Numbered from the stretch's first letter, positions 1-8,103 are shown. The stretch: 32,828 nt of DNA from Synergistaceae bacterium (GCA_017448685.1 JAFSKY010000023.1:1-32828); one strand, 5' to 3'. Notes: generated from the letters alone by a model not told the origin. Translations and numbers: made by a program.

Positions 1-288
1 CTGAGCGACGGCAAAACAGGCAGGCAGACTTACGACCAGGAAGAAGCGCGGAGAATTTTCGTGAACATTGCCGGGAAATTCGTTGAAGGCTACACGATAT
101 ATGATGCTGAAGGTTTCTGGCACGAAGGCGAAAATACATTCAAGGAGAAGACTCTTGTGTGCGTGATTATTGACGCGTCAGAAGAGGCTGTGCAGGGGAT
201 AATGAATGAGGCGTTAAAGATATTCCGGCAAAATACGATTCTTGTTGAGCGCGGAAAAACTGAGAGTGTGTTTTACGGCATAAAGTAA
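1..288 (+). CDS. Small protein of unknown function (3' part only; weak DUF3574 resemblance)
   Basis: The frame is open from base 1 to the TAA at 286-288, so about 95 residues are visible and the true start lies upstream of the window. The GTG at 61 has no ribosome site and is probably internal. The order of features is a 'GKFVEGYTIYDAEGFW' stretch, a hydrophobic beta-strand (LVCVIIDA), a helix (EEAVQGIMNEALKIF) and a final strand (NTILVERG). This resembles the small alpha/beta DUF3574 family, in which a 'G.T..DA.G.W' motif precedes a strand-helix-strand unit. The resemblance was judged by eye only. No function can be assigned. The gene converges on the minus-strand operon beginning at 351, and the two are separated by one terminator hairpin. 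Confidence 0.6.
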   Translation: MSDGKTGRQTYDQEEARRIFVNIAGKFVEGYTIYDAEGFWHEGENTFKEKTLVCVIIDASEEAVQGIMNEALKIFRQNTILVERGKTESVFYGIK

Positions 289-292
289 CCAC

Positions 293-335
293 AAAAAAAA
301 CGGGGCGGCACACGCAAAACGCGCATACTGCCCCG
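293..335 (-). terminator. Rho-independent terminator of the binding-protein operon
   Basis: Read on the minus strand, a GC-rich stem (CGGGGCAGTA pairing with TGCCGCCCCG, with an inner CGC/GCG stem and a TTTT loop) is followed at once by eight T residues (293-300 on the plus strand). It lies 15 bases past the stop of the last binding-protein gene. The plus-strand side lacks a comparable T run, so it mainly serves the minus-strand operon. Confidence 0.85.
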
Positions 336-350
336 GAGATTCTATCCGTG

Positions 351-1211
351 TTACTCTTTACCCAAATGGAAGAATGTATCCATCTCGTAATACGGTTCTG
401 ACACGATTACCCCTTCAGGAACATCAATGTTTGCGTCATCCCCGCGGTAATGTTCAAACCAGAACACCACATCAGCCCTTCCCGAAGCCAGCATAGCCGC
501 CCTTGAGCCTGAGTCAATGTTCACGATTTCTGCATTAAGTCCGAGCCTCCCACAAATTTCAGCGAGTATTGCCGCGTTGTAGCCCTGTGGTTTTCCGTCC
601 GGGGCTATGTAGTCCATAGGCGGAATATCTCCAGTTACGGCAGCACGTATAACCCTTCCTCCGTCAAAGTGCCGGAATATTACGGGTGCAGAGGCTTCAA
701 GCCCGGCTGATTCCATTTCTGAGGCGAGAATGTTTTTCTCCTCAAGCAGTGCCGTGTTCTTGTTGTCCATGAATTTCCCTTCAAGCGTCCATAATGTTCC
801 GTCTTTCTTCATTTCGGCGAGGGCTTTGCTGAATGAGTCGCGCAACTCTTCATTGCCTGCCTTGAATCCGAATGACAGCAGGACTTTCGTTTGCCTGAAT
901 ATGATTACGCACCTTATGACGTATTCAGGATGAAGAGCCATGACGTATTCAGCTGTTTCTTCAGGGAGAAGAATCTCATCGATTTCTCCGGCATTGAGGG
1001 CGAGAATCATCTCATTCAGAGACTTGTAGAACGCAAATTCGGGTCTCTGTGTTGACACGCTCATGAAAATTTCGGATTTCGAGGCCGCAAATTTCGCGAA
1101 CTCTTCCGGGGAACTCGCGAGCTTTTCGAGGACTCCGACCTTATGCCCAGCTCCAAACGCACATGACGCAAGAACGAGCATAACCGCAACCGCTAACAGT
1201 GTTTTCTTCAT
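351..1211 (-). CDS. Periplasmic solute-binding protein, family-3-like, circularly permuted (paralog 4 of 4)
   Basis: Predicted periplasmic binding protein of 286 residues. The start is the ATG at 1211, because AAAGGAGGT lies nine bases upstream; the longer frame from 1235 would begin inside that site. Residues 1-22 are a Sec signal (MKKTLLAVAVMLVLASCAFG). 'LASC' could be a lipobox, so it may be membrane-anchored. Residues 62-147 resemble the second half of family-3 binding proteins (LNAGEIDEILLPEETAEYV, then FGFKAGNEEL, then MKKDGTLWTLEGKFM). Residues 187-280 resemble the usual first half (AAVTGDIPPMDYIAPDG, GYNAAILAEI, LASGRADVVFW, SEPYY). The halves are therefore in reverse of the normal order. 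It is the last gene of the operon, 17 bases after its neighbour. The ligand is unknown; amino acids are typical for the family. Confidence 0.85.
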   Translation of the reverse strand: MKKTLLAVAVMLVLASCAFGAGHKVGVLEKLASSPEEFAKFAASKSEIFMSVSTQRPEFAFYKSLNEMILALNAGEIDEILLPEETAEYVMALHPEYVIRCVIIFRQTKVLLSFGFKAGNEELRDSFSKALAEMKKDGTLWTLEGKFMDNKNTALLEEKNILASEMESAGLEASAPVIFRHFDGGRVIRAAVTGDIPPMDYIAPDGKPQGYNAAILAEICGRLGLNAEIVNIDSGSRAAMLASGRADVVFWFEHYRGDDANIDVPEGVIVSEPYYEMDTFFHLGKE

Positions 1212-1227
1212 GACAAAATGACCTCCT

Positions 1228-2088
1228 TTAGTCATTGAATCTCAGATGCATAAACGTGTTCCATTCGAGATAAGGCTCTGACAGCATGACTTCTTCAGGA
1301 ACATCAAGCATTTTCTCCCATGTCCGGCTTGTCTCATACCAGAAAACTACATCAGCTTTTCCCGATACAAGAGCCGCTGTTCGTGAGGCTGTATCAACCT
1401 GCACGGGAATAATGTTGACTTTGAGACGCTTCCCGATTTCTGCGAGAACGGCCATGCTGTAACCTGCTGGAGTCCCATCCTCAGCGATGAAATCAACGGG
1501 CGGTAAATCACCCGTAACAGCAACCATTACCCTTGGGCCATCGGGGAAATTCTCAAAGCGTATTTTGCCTTGCTCCCTTCTCTGACGCTTGTTTATGCCG
1601 TAAATGTAATCATACGACTCATCCGGCGGGAAATTCTTGACGTATTTCTGGAACAATCCTGCGAGGGTGTAATCATTCTTCATTGAGCGCAAAGCGGAGT
1701 TCCAGAGGTTAGCGAGCTTTGTGTTCTTCTTCATGAAGCCAAAACATAAATTCATCGGCCCGGAGTTTGACATACTGCACGGGGTGTAATAGGTGTTGGC
1801 TTTGAGGAGGTATTCAGCGACAAAATCAGGGAGAATCATCTCGTCAATGTCCCCGCGTGAAAGTGCCATCTGCATCAATGACAGCGAGTCATAGAATCTG
1901 GCTTTTGTCGTGGTATAGCCGCTCCCGGTGATTTCCCAGCCCTGTGTAGCCCATGTGTTTTTCATGAGCATGAAGAACTCTTCCGGCGTTGTCTGCAACC
2001 TCGCGAGGAAGCCAACATAATCACTATCAGCATATGCGCCCCCCGCAAGAATCACGCACAGAATTGACGCACACAATATCTTCTTCAC
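1228..2088 (-). CDS. Periplasmic solute-binding protein, family-3-like, circularly permuted (paralog 3 of 4)
   Basis: A 286-residue paralog of its neighbours. I place the start at the GTG at 2088 (MKKILCASILCVILAGGAYA, a Sec signal), because AAGGAG precedes it by about eight bases. The in-frame GTG at 2097 directly abuts that site. The 'permuted second half' covers residues 66-150 (SLMQMALSRGDIDEMILPDF, FGFMKKNTKL, MKNDYTLAGLFQKYV). The 'first half' covers residues 187-286 (VAVTGDLPPVDFIAEDG, GYSMAVLAEIGKRL, SGKADVVFWYE, SEPYLEW). A basic linker near residues 165-174 (INKRQRREQG) is peculiar to this copy. The upstream gene ends two bases before this start, which suggests translational coupling. 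No permease or ATPase subunit lies nearby. The ligand is unknown. Confidence 0.85.
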   Translation of the reverse strand: MKKILCASILCVILAGGAYADSDYVGFLARLQTTPEEFFMLMKNTWATQGWEITGSGYTTTKARFYDSLSLMQMALSRGDIDEMILPDFVAEYLLKANTYYTPCSMSNSGPMNLCFGFMKKNTKLANLWNSALRSMKNDYTLAGLFQKYVKNFPPDESYDYIYGINKRQRREQGKIRFENFPDGPRVMVAVTGDLPPVDFIAEDGTPAGYSMAVLAEIGKRLKVNIIPVQVDTASRTAALVSGKADVVFWYETSRTWEKMLDVPEEVMLSEPYLEWNTFMHLRFND

Positions 2089-2090
2089 CG

Positions 2091-2972
2091 TTACCACTCC
2101 TTACCACCAAGATACAGCTTGAAGAATCCGCTCGCAGAGAAATCCCAGCTCCACTCAGATTCGCGTTCAACATGCCTGCGCAAATGAATGAATTTCTCCC
2201 ATTCGTAATATGGCTCTGAGACTATAACGCCGTCGGGTATGTCATTCTGAGTCTTCGCTCCCTGTTCAACCTCATACCAGAAAACAGCATCAACCCTCCC
2301 TGACGCAAGAGCAGCACTCCTCGCGCCTGAGTCGATGTTCACCAGCTGGATATTCTTCTTCAGGTAACGGCCTATTTCCGCAAGTACAGCCGTGTTATAT
2401 CCTGCCGGAGTCCCATCTGGGGCGATGTAATCTATTGGGGGCAAATCTCCAGTAACAGCAACTTTCACCGTATCAGCTCCGGGAAACTCGGCGAATTTGA
2501 CGGGTTGAGGGTCATTCGTGCCGGGTGAGGATATGTAGAGTCCTTCGAGGGCGGCAAGTACCCAGTTATCCCGCATGGCCGATAATGCCGCGTTGAAGTC
2601 ATCCCGTAATGCTTTGCTGTCATCACGGAATCCGAAAGCGAGTCCCATTCCCTTTGAGCGCAACACGAGAACTGAGTCATATCCTCCCGCCGTATTCATG
2701 AGATATTGCGCAGAAGGCTCCGGCAATACCATGTGAGCAATTTCCCCGGCATTCAATGCCATCTGCATGGCCGTGAGTGTGCTGTAGAATTTCACGTTGA
2801 CTTGTAGCAATTCGCCATGTGGGGCAAATGATTCCTTCCATGCCTCAGCGAATCTTTCCTCCGTAGAGTTGAGCTTGTCGAGGAGGCCGAGCGTTATCGT
2901 GAGTCGTTCAAGCGAATATGACGGCACAACCAGAAGCATCACCAGTAATGCCGCGCAGAATATACGCCTCAT
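2091..2972 (-). CDS. Periplasmic solute-binding protein, family-3-like, circularly permuted (paralog 2 of 4)
   Basis: The protein is 293 residues if it starts at the ATG at 2972. That codon overlaps the upstream stop as TAATG and is preceded by AAGGCGGG. The longer frame from 3011 begins inside the upstream gene, ahead of the signal peptide. Residues 1-20 form a Sec signal (MRRIFCAALLVMLLVVPSYS). Residues 63-147 match the usual C-terminal half of family 3 (LTAMQMALNAGEIAHMVLPE, FGFRDDSKAL). Residues 168-262 match the usual N-terminal half (VAVTGDLPPIDYIAPDG, GYNTAVLAEIGRYL, SGRVDAVFWYE, SEPYYEW). Unlike its sisters it carries an extra tail of about 28 residues rich in Arg and Trp, which may be a recent extension. 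It is probably translationally coupled to both neighbours. Confidence 0.85.
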   Translation of the reverse strand: MRRIFCAALLVMLLVVPSYSLERLTITLGLLDKLNSTEERFAEAWKESFAPHGELLQVNVKFYSTLTAMQMALNAGEIAHMVLPEPSAQYLMNTAGGYDSVLVLRSKGMGLAFGFRDDSKALRDDFNAALSAMRDNWVLAALEGLYISSPGTNDPQPVKFAEFPGADTVKVAVTGDLPPIDYIAPDGTPAGYNTAVLAEIGRYLKKNIQLVNIDSGARSAALASGRVDAVFWYEVEQGAKTQNDIPDGVIVSEPYYEWEKFIHLRRHVERESEWSWDFSASGFFKLYLGGKEW

Positions 2973-3889
2973 TATTTGCCCGCCTTGCCTACAACTAAAT
3001 CTGTGTCCCATTCGTAATAAGGCTCTGAGAGGATTACGCCTTCAAGTGATGCGTCGACAACACGAATATTTTTGCCCTTGAGCTTTTTGGGGAGCTTCAT
3101 TCCTTCCGTGTTTCTGTACCAGAATACGACATCAGCACGTTCTGAGGCCAAAGCCGCAGATCTTCCGCCAGCATCAACGCTGATTATGCGAATGTTGCGC
3201 TTGAGCCTTCTTCCGATTTCCGACAATATAGCGGTGTTGTAGCCTGTAGCCCTTCCGTCTGAGGCTATGTAGTCGATTGGGGGAAGATCTCCTGTTACGG
3301 CAACACGGATTGTTTTCGCGCCCTTGAACTCTGTGAACTTGACCTGCTCAGGCTCTGACGTTCCAAGCTCAGAGATATATTTGTTCTCCAACGTCATCAA
3401 CGTTCCGTCCTTCTTCATGGCCTTTATTGCCGTGTCAAAGTCATTTTTGAGGGCGGTATTACCCTGCTTGAATCCGAATGAGATTGTTGACGGCATCATG
3501 TTCATCGAAAACTGTATCTCGTAATCGGCTGGGTTGTTGGCTGTGAGGTACATCACGACAGCTTCAGGGAGCAATATCTCATCAATTTTCCCGGAGCGCA
3601 GAGCCATCTGCATTGACAGCAACGAATCAAAGTAACGGACAACGCGCCTATTTTTGACGAGGTCAGCGAGGAATCCTTCAAGCAGATCTGAATCATCACC
3701 ATCCTGTTCTGCCTCATTTGACATGAGTGGGGATAATGCCTTGCGCAAATCATCGAGTCCCTGCTGATATTCCTGCTCCGTTGTGCCTAAGTATGTGAGC
3801 ATTCCCGTATTGACGGCAGAATCTTTTGCGGCGCAAACTGAGAATGACAGCACCACGAGAATTAACGCGCATAAAATCTTCCTTGCCAT
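2972..3889 (-). CDS. Periplasmic solute-binding protein, family-3-like, circularly permuted (paralog 1 of 4)
   Basis: A 305-residue protein, with the start at 3889 supported by AGGAGG about seven bases upstream. The Sec signal spans residues 1-21 (MARKILCALILVVLSFSVCA). A 20-residue acidic insert near residues 58-70 (NEAEQDGDDSD) is absent from the sisters. Residues 89-171 carry the features normally found late in family-3 binding proteins (SMQMALRSGKIDEILLPEAV, FGFKQGNTALK, MKKDGTLMTLENKYI). Residues 194-300 carry the normally early features (IRVAVTGDLPPIDYIASDG, GYNTAILSEIGRRL, LASERADVVFWY, SEPYYEW). The mature length of about 284 fits one binding-protein fold, not two. It is the first of the four paralogs, 12 bases after the HATPase-like gene. 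Confidence 0.85.
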   Translation of the reverse strand: MARKILCALILVVLSFSVCAAKDSAVNTGMLTYLGTTEQEYQQGLDDLRKALSPLMSNEAEQDGDDSDLLEGFLADLVKNRRVVRYFDSLLSMQMALRSGKIDEILLPEAVVMYLTANNPADYEIQFSMNMMPSTISFGFKQGNTALKNDFDTAIKAMKKDGTLMTLENKYISELGTSEPEQVKFTEFKGAKTIRVAVTGDLPPIDYIASDGRATGYNTAILSEIGRRLKRNIRIISVDAGGRSAALASERADVVFWYRNTEGMKLPKKLKGKNIRVVDASLEGVILSEPYYEWDTDLVVGKAGK

Positions 3890-3900
3890 GTTGAAACCTC

Positions 3901-4533
3901 CTAGAATTTTTTGCTGACTGTCAGAGTAACTTTATCCCGCAGGACTCCTACGCTGACATCATCGGCTATATTCGCAATGATTGACTTCTCCAGCTCATCC
4001 CATGCAGCTGGCTCATCATCCTTTGCGGCCTCGACACTCTGCTTGTATTTCTGCATTGACCACGCGTAAACAGCCTCCGACATTCCATCATCAACCGTGC
4101 CTAATGCCCCGTAAGAGAACATGCCCGTACCGTATTCAGCCTGAAGCTGAAAGCTCTCCTCAATGTTATAGAGTCCAGCCTCGAATATTCCGCGTATCTT
4201 GTCCATTATGCCAACAGACGCAGCGTTTTTGCCTGTTGTGGAGACTGAGAGAAGCTCTTGGCGGGCGGAGTAATCCAGCTGAGTTTGCGCCTCAAGGTGA
4301 ATGGTAAATTTCCGCGTATCTTCCTCAAGGTCAATCCAGTAATCCGCTGTGAATTGCCCGGCAACTGAACGGGACATGCTCAACAGTTCCTCAGCGAGAA
4401 GCCTTGCTCGGAGTCTGTTTTTGCCGTCGAGGTTGAAGAGTGAGGCGGCTTTTTCGGTCATGGCCAGAGCGTCATTCATTCCCGCTCCAGTGTTAGCGAC
4501 CTTGACTTTCTCTGTGGTGATTTTCTGAATCAT
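3901..4533 (-). CDS. Degenerate GHKL/HATPase-like protein, leader gene of the binding-protein operon
   Basis: A cytoplasmic protein of 210 residues with no signal peptide. I choose the ATG at 4533 because AGGAAGG precedes it at normal spacing and a likely promoter lies at 4569-4577, inside the longer frame from 4578. Residues 20-120 resemble the RsbW/HATPase fold. There is a helix rich in basic residues and Leu followed by Glu-Glu (RARLLAEELLSM, residues 42-53), then beta-strands (YWIDLE, KFTIHLEAQT), then a Gly/Ser-containing loop and helix (STTGKNAASVGIMDKIRGIF). The Asn expected in the N-box, four residues after the key Glu, is missing (Met53 or Ser52). ATP binding is therefore doubtful. 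Residues 120-210 are unfamiliar. A regulatory or anti-sigma-like role is possible, but the family call is tentative. Confidence 0.5.
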   Translation of the reverse strand: MIQKITTEKVKVANTGAGMNDALAMTEKAASLFNLDGKNRLRARLLAEELLSMSRSVAGQFTADYWIDLEEDTRKFTIHLEAQTQLDYSARQELLSVSTTGKNAASVGIMDKIRGIFEAGLYNIEESFQLQAEYGTGMFSYGALGTVDDGMSEAVYAWSMQKYKQSVEAAKDDEPAAWDELEKSIIANIADDVSVGVLRDKVTLTVSKKF

Positions 4534-4568
4534 TGAAGCACCTTCCTGTTTGTGTTTAGGATGTGCAT

Positions 4569-4577
4569 ATTGTATCA
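4569..4577 (-). promoter_or_regulatory. Extended -10 promoter for the binding-protein operon
   Basis: On the minus strand the sequence reads TGATACAAT, that is TG, one base, then TACAAT (five of six to consensus). The predicted transcript start is near 4562, giving a leader of about 29 bases to the ATG at 4533. No convincing -35 is present, which is common for extended -10 promoters. Confidence 0.45.
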
Positions 4578-4635
4578 AAGTGAGGTAGAAAGCCTCTGCC
4601 TGTAGCTAATATCAGCAAGCAACAGCTGAAGAATC

Positions 4636-4664
4636 TTGTCAGCCTAATTTTTTTACGGTATCAT
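4636..4664 (+). promoter_or_regulatory. Sigma-70 promoter of the glycosyltransferase/ABC operon
   Basis: TTGTCA (4636-4641; five of six to TTGACA) is separated by exactly 17 bases from TATCAT (4659-4664; five of six to TATAAT). The expected start near 4671 leaves a leader of about 49 bases to the ATG at 4720. It diverges from the binding-protein operon promoter about 60 bases away, so a shared regulator could act on both. Confidence 0.6.
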
Positions 4665-4719
4665 TCCGAGAACATTTCCCCTTATGACGTTCTTTTCAAG
4701 GGTAGCTAGGAGGTTGGAT

Positions 4720-5799
4720 ATGAGCTGTGATGTTTCAGTAGTTATCCCTATGTATAACACTGAGAAGTTTATCCGCCAATGCGTTGACAGTGTTCTTGCG
4801 CAAACCTTTCCCAACATCGAAGTAATCATAGTTGATGATTGTTCCCCCGATAACGGAGCGGCCTTATGCGATGAGCTTTACGGCAATAATGACCGTGTAC
4901 GCATAATTCATCATGAGAAAAATTCAGGTGCTGGCACGGCAAGAAACACAGGTACGCTTCATGCGGAAGGCCGTTATGTGTGCTACGTTGACGGCGACGA
5001 CCAAATCATGCCCGGCTTCTTGGGCGATATGTTCAAGGTAGCCACAGAATATGATGTTGATGTAGTGCATAACACTCGCACATTCTCGATAATGCCTAAG
5101 GAAGGCGAGCCACTTCCCCTTGATATGCTTGGACTTCCTGAAGGTAGTCTTTTCTCGTTCAGCCCGGATCATAACGAACTCACCGAGATTACATTGCTGA
5201 CAGATGACCTTGCTTCCCGCCTTGATGACTGGGTCAATCACAGCTATCACTTTTCTGTGTGGAATAGCATGTACAAGAGATCCTTCCTGCGTGAGAATAA
5301 TATTATGTTCGACAAGATGAAACTTGCGGAGGATGCAGTGTTCTATTTTCATTGCATGTTCAGCGCAAAACGTTTCGTAGTGAGGCCGGGCGGGGGCTAT
5401 GTCTACAGGATTGGTGATTCATCGTTGTCCCGTGGCAGTAAATCACCCGAAAAAGCAGTGAAGGCTATGCAAGCTCAGCTTGAGGTAATCGCGGCAATGA
5501 AGCGTATTACGGACAAAATACCATTCTTCAAGGACAGCAGGGTTAATACGAGACGTGCTATAGATATGATACTTCTTAGCCTTGAGGACGGTTTCATCAA
5601 ACCAACGTTTCAGAGTTTAGGCGAGGAAGGCATGAGGAGCGGAGAAAGTGTAAATACATTCTTCGCCGAAAATTTTGGTGAAAATGCTCCGTATGTAGAG
5701 TTTTTGTTCTACGAGCTACATAAGTTATATCCGCCTGTGATTGATTTCGTAGGTGCGAGCAGCGACCCTGATGAATGGAGGAAGCTCAACAAGAAATGA
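4720..5799 (+). CDS. Family-2 glycosyltransferase (GT-A fold), array copy 1
   Basis: A predicted cytoplasmic glycosyltransferase of 359 residues. The start is the ATG at 4720, preceded by AGGAGG at six bases. The frame opens earlier at 4684, but only this start places the conserved strand (CDVSVVIPMYN) at the N-terminus, as in the sister genes. The GT2 marks are the nucleotide-binding VDDCS near residue 36, the NSGAGTARNTG segment, and the metal-binding D91-G-D93-D94. A conserved acidic residue follows in KLAEDAVFY, and a Gly-rich GGGYVYR precedes a helical C-terminal region. That region is shared by all four copies and ends in 'YVEFLFYELHKLYPPVI'. There is no transmembrane segment. Donor and acceptor sugars cannot be read from the sequence. 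Its stop overlaps the next start (ATGA). Confidence 0.92.
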   Translation: MSCDVSVVIPMYNTEKFIRQCVDSVLAQTFPNIEVIIVDDCSPDNGAALCDELYGNNDRVRIIHHEKNSGAGTARNTGTLHAEGRYVCYVDGDDQIMPGFLGDMFKVATEYDVDVVHNTRTFSIMPKEGEPLPLDMLGLPEGSLFSFSPDHNELTEITLLTDDLASRLDDWVNHSYHFSVWNSMYKRSFLRENNIMFDKMKLAEDAVFYFHCMFSAKRFVVRPGGGYVYRIGDSSLSRGSKSPEKAVKAMQAQLEVIAAMKRITDKIPFFKDSRVNTRRAIDMILLSLEDGFIKPTFQSLGEEGMRSGESVNTFFAENFGENAPYVEFLFYELHKLYPPVIDFVGASSDPDEWRKLNKK

Positions 5800-6974
5800 A
5801 CCCAGATATTTCCATAATAATGCCACTGTACAATGCGAAAAAATACCTGAAACTCGCCATTGACAGCATACTCAATCAGACGCACAGAAACATTGAAGTT
5901 GTTGTTGTGGATGACTGCTCCACAGATGGAAGCCTCGAATTATGCCGGGAACTTTACGGCCATGACGAAAGAGTCAGGATACTTCAGCAGCCTCAGAACA
6001 TGGGTCCCGGCGAGGCAAGGAACACAGGTATACGCAATGCACGAGGCAAATACATAGCCTTTGCTGATAGTGATGATGAAATTCTGCCTGATACACTGAG
6101 TAAGCTGTTTGACTTGGCAGAGAAATACAACGCTGATGTCGTCCACAGTACTCACAGCATATTCACTATACCCGATGAGAACGGAGTCATGTCGCTTGAA
6201 ATGCTACCTTCAGGCGCGGACGATGAGAATACTTTGATTGTGCCTGTGCTTATGGATCAGAATGTGCCCAAAGAGATAACGCTTCTTGATGGAGACCGCT
6301 CACAGAGGTTTGAGAACTGGCTCAAGCATAATTACAACTGGGTGCTGTGGACAAAATTATTCCGTCGTTCCTTCTTGGAGAGTCATGCTATATCTTTTGG
6401 CAAGATGAAAATGGCCGAGGACATGATATTTTGCCTTGAATGCCTCATGCAGGCCGAAAATTACCTCATTATGCCTGGCGGAGGGTATATATATCGTTCA
6501 ACGGATTCGCTCTCACGTGGCAGTAAGTCCCCTGACAACACCGTGAAATACCTTCGCGCCCAGCTTCAAATAACCGCCCATATGAAAGCACGCCTTGAAG
6601 GTATAGACTTTTTCCGCAAGACCCCCCAGAAAATCACTACAGCTATTGATTTCGTCTTGTCTGATTTGGAGATGGGATTCATTCGTCCTGCGTATCAATC
6701 GCTAGGAGAAGCGGCCATGAGGAGCGGAAAAGCCTTGAGTGCGTTCTTCACGGAAAATTTCGGGGAACTTACACCGTATGTTGAGTTTCTGTTCTACCAG
6801 TTACATAACGAATATCCAGATGTCATTGATTACATGGGGAAACTGAACAGTAACCCTTCATTCTGGCGGAAGATTCGTGCGAAATTAGTTGCGGCAAAAA
6901 GAGCGGGTGTTGTCATTACCGACATAAGAGAACTGTTTGCTGACGGTGATGTAAGCTCGTTGTTTCAAGGATAA
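5796..6974 (+). CDS. Family-2 glycosyltransferase (GT-A fold), array copy 2
   Basis: A 392-residue paralog of copy 1. The ATG at 5796 overlaps the previous stop as ATGA, and this start aligns the N-terminus with its sisters (MNPDISIIMPLYNAKKYL). The ATG at 5775 is rejected because it would add seven unaligned residues. GT2 marks are VVDDCSTDGS near residue 36, NMGPGEARNTG, the DxD site D91-S-D93-D94, MKMAEDMIF and GGGYIYR. The helical C-terminal region is conserved, and this copy alone has a further extension of about 30 residues after the shared 'FWRKI' end. A soluble cytoplasmic enzyme acting on a glycan or lipid carrier is likely; its substrate is unknown. Confidence 0.92.
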   Translation: MNPDISIIMPLYNAKKYLKLAIDSILNQTHRNIEVVVVDDCSTDGSLELCRELYGHDERVRILQQPQNMGPGEARNTGIRNARGKYIAFADSDDEILPDTLSKLFDLAEKYNADVVHSTHSIFTIPDENGVMSLEMLPSGADDENTLIVPVLMDQNVPKEITLLDGDRSQRFENWLKHNYNWVLWTKLFRRSFLESHAISFGKMKMAEDMIFCLECLMQAENYLIMPGGGYIYRSTDSLSRGSKSPDNTVKYLRAQLQITAHMKARLEGIDFFRKTPQKITTAIDFVLSDLEMGFIRPAYQSLGEAAMRSGKALSAFFTENFGELTPYVEFLFYQLHNEYPDVIDYMGKLNSNPSFWRKIRAKLVAAKRAGVVITDIRELFADGDVSSLFQG

Positions 6975-6996
6975 ATATAGGTGAGGAGGTTTTTGC

Positions 6997-8103
6997 ATGA
7001 AAGCTGACGTTTCAGTTGTAATGCCACTGTACAACGCAAAAGATTACGTGAAACTTGCAGTCGACAGCATATTGAATCAGACTTTAGCAGGGATTGAGCT
7101 GCTCATAGTGGATGATTGCTCCACAGACGGCAGCTTAGAGTTATGTCGTGAGCTTTACGGCCATGACAAAAGGGTACGAATAATCCAGCAGCCCAAAAAT
7201 ATGGGTCCCGGAGCCGCAAGAAATACGGGTATACGTTCAGCAACAGGCGATTACGTTACGTTTGTTGATAGCGATGACGAAATTATGCCGGATGCTATGC
7301 AGAATATGTTTGAGGCAGCCAGAAAATTCAATGCTGATGTCGTACATATCACAAAATTCTCGTATGCGTTGCCTGATGAAGATGGGAAAATGCCGCTTCA
7401 GCTTATCGATGACAGCTTACTTATGTTCCGAAATGACATTGACAGGAATGCTTACACTGAGGTTACGTTGCTGAGCGATGACCTCAATTCAAGGCTTGAG
7501 GACTGGAGGAATAGCCGCCTAAATTGGCATGTTTGCGCAAAAATGATACGGCGTGAATTTCTTGTGGACAATGGCATATTCTTTTCAGACATGAAACTTG
7601 GCGAGGATATGGTGTTCTGCTTTGAATGCCTCTTCAAGTGCAAAAATTATGTCGTTGTGCCTGGAGGCGGGTATGTCTACAGAATGGTAACTTCCTCATT
7701 GTCGCGTGGGAAGAAAACCTCTGCACACGTCATAAAGGCTCTGAAGTCTCAAATCGGTGGAACTATCAACATGAGCAGAATCCTCAAGGAGATACCCTAC
7801 TTTGTTGAGAACCCTGACAAGGCTGTAATTGCGCTCGAAAGAGTCCTTGATGACCTCGAAATAGCATTTATACGGCCAGCATTCCAAGAGCTTGGCGAAG
7901 AGACTCTCCGCTCTGACGGTCTCGTGAGTGAGTTTATGCGCGAAAACTTTGGAGATAATGCGCCGTATGTGGAGTTCCTGTTCTATGAGCTTCACAAGAA
8001 TTACGAGCCTGTTATCGATTACGTTGGGCAACTTGGCGACATAGAAACATGGAAAGCCATAGCAAAACAATTGCGTGAAAAGGAGCAACAGAACAAACAA
8101 TGA
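6997..8103 (+). CDS. Family-2 glycosyltransferase (GT-A fold), array copy 3
   Basis: A 368-residue protein with a strong ribosome site (GAGGAGG, eight bases before the ATG at 6997). It is very close to copies 2 and 4 in its first 100 residues (MKADVSVVMPLYNAKDYVKL, DDCSTDGSLELCRELYG). It has the GT2 DxD site at D91-S-D93-D94, then MKLGEDMVF and GGGYVYR. The common helical C-terminal region contains 'NAPYVEFLFYELHKNYEPV'. It overlaps the next gene by four bases (ATGA), so the two are probably translated in tandem. No membrane segments are present. The substrate is unknown. Confidence 0.92.
   Translation: MKADVSVVMPLYNAKDYVKLAVDSILNQTLAGIELLIVDDCSTDGSLELCRELYGHDKRVRIIQQPKNMGPGAARNTGIRSATGDYVTFVDSDDEIMPDAMQNMFEAARKFNADVVHITKFSYALPDEDGKMPLQLIDDSLLMFRNDIDRNAYTEVTLLSDDLNSRLEDWRNSRLNWHVCAKMIRREFLVDNGIFFSDMKLGEDMVFCFECLFKCKNYVVVPGGGYVYRMVTSSLSRGKKTSAHVIKALKSQIGGTINMSRILKEIPYFVENPDKAVIALERVLDDLEIAFIRPAFQELGEETLRSDGLVSEFMRENFGDNAPYVEFLFYELHKNYEPVIDYVGQLGDIETWKAIAKQLREKEQQNKQ

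Noticed and set aside
351-4533. The four tandem binding proteins as an exact DNA repeat or CRISPR-like array
   Set aside because: The copies share protein motifs but differ widely in DNA sequence and length; there are no short regular repeats with spacers.
4684-4719. Longer N-terminus for the first glycosyltransferase (MTFFSRVARRLD)
   Set aside because: The AGGAGG site lies within this stretch and the sister proteins begin at the later Met.
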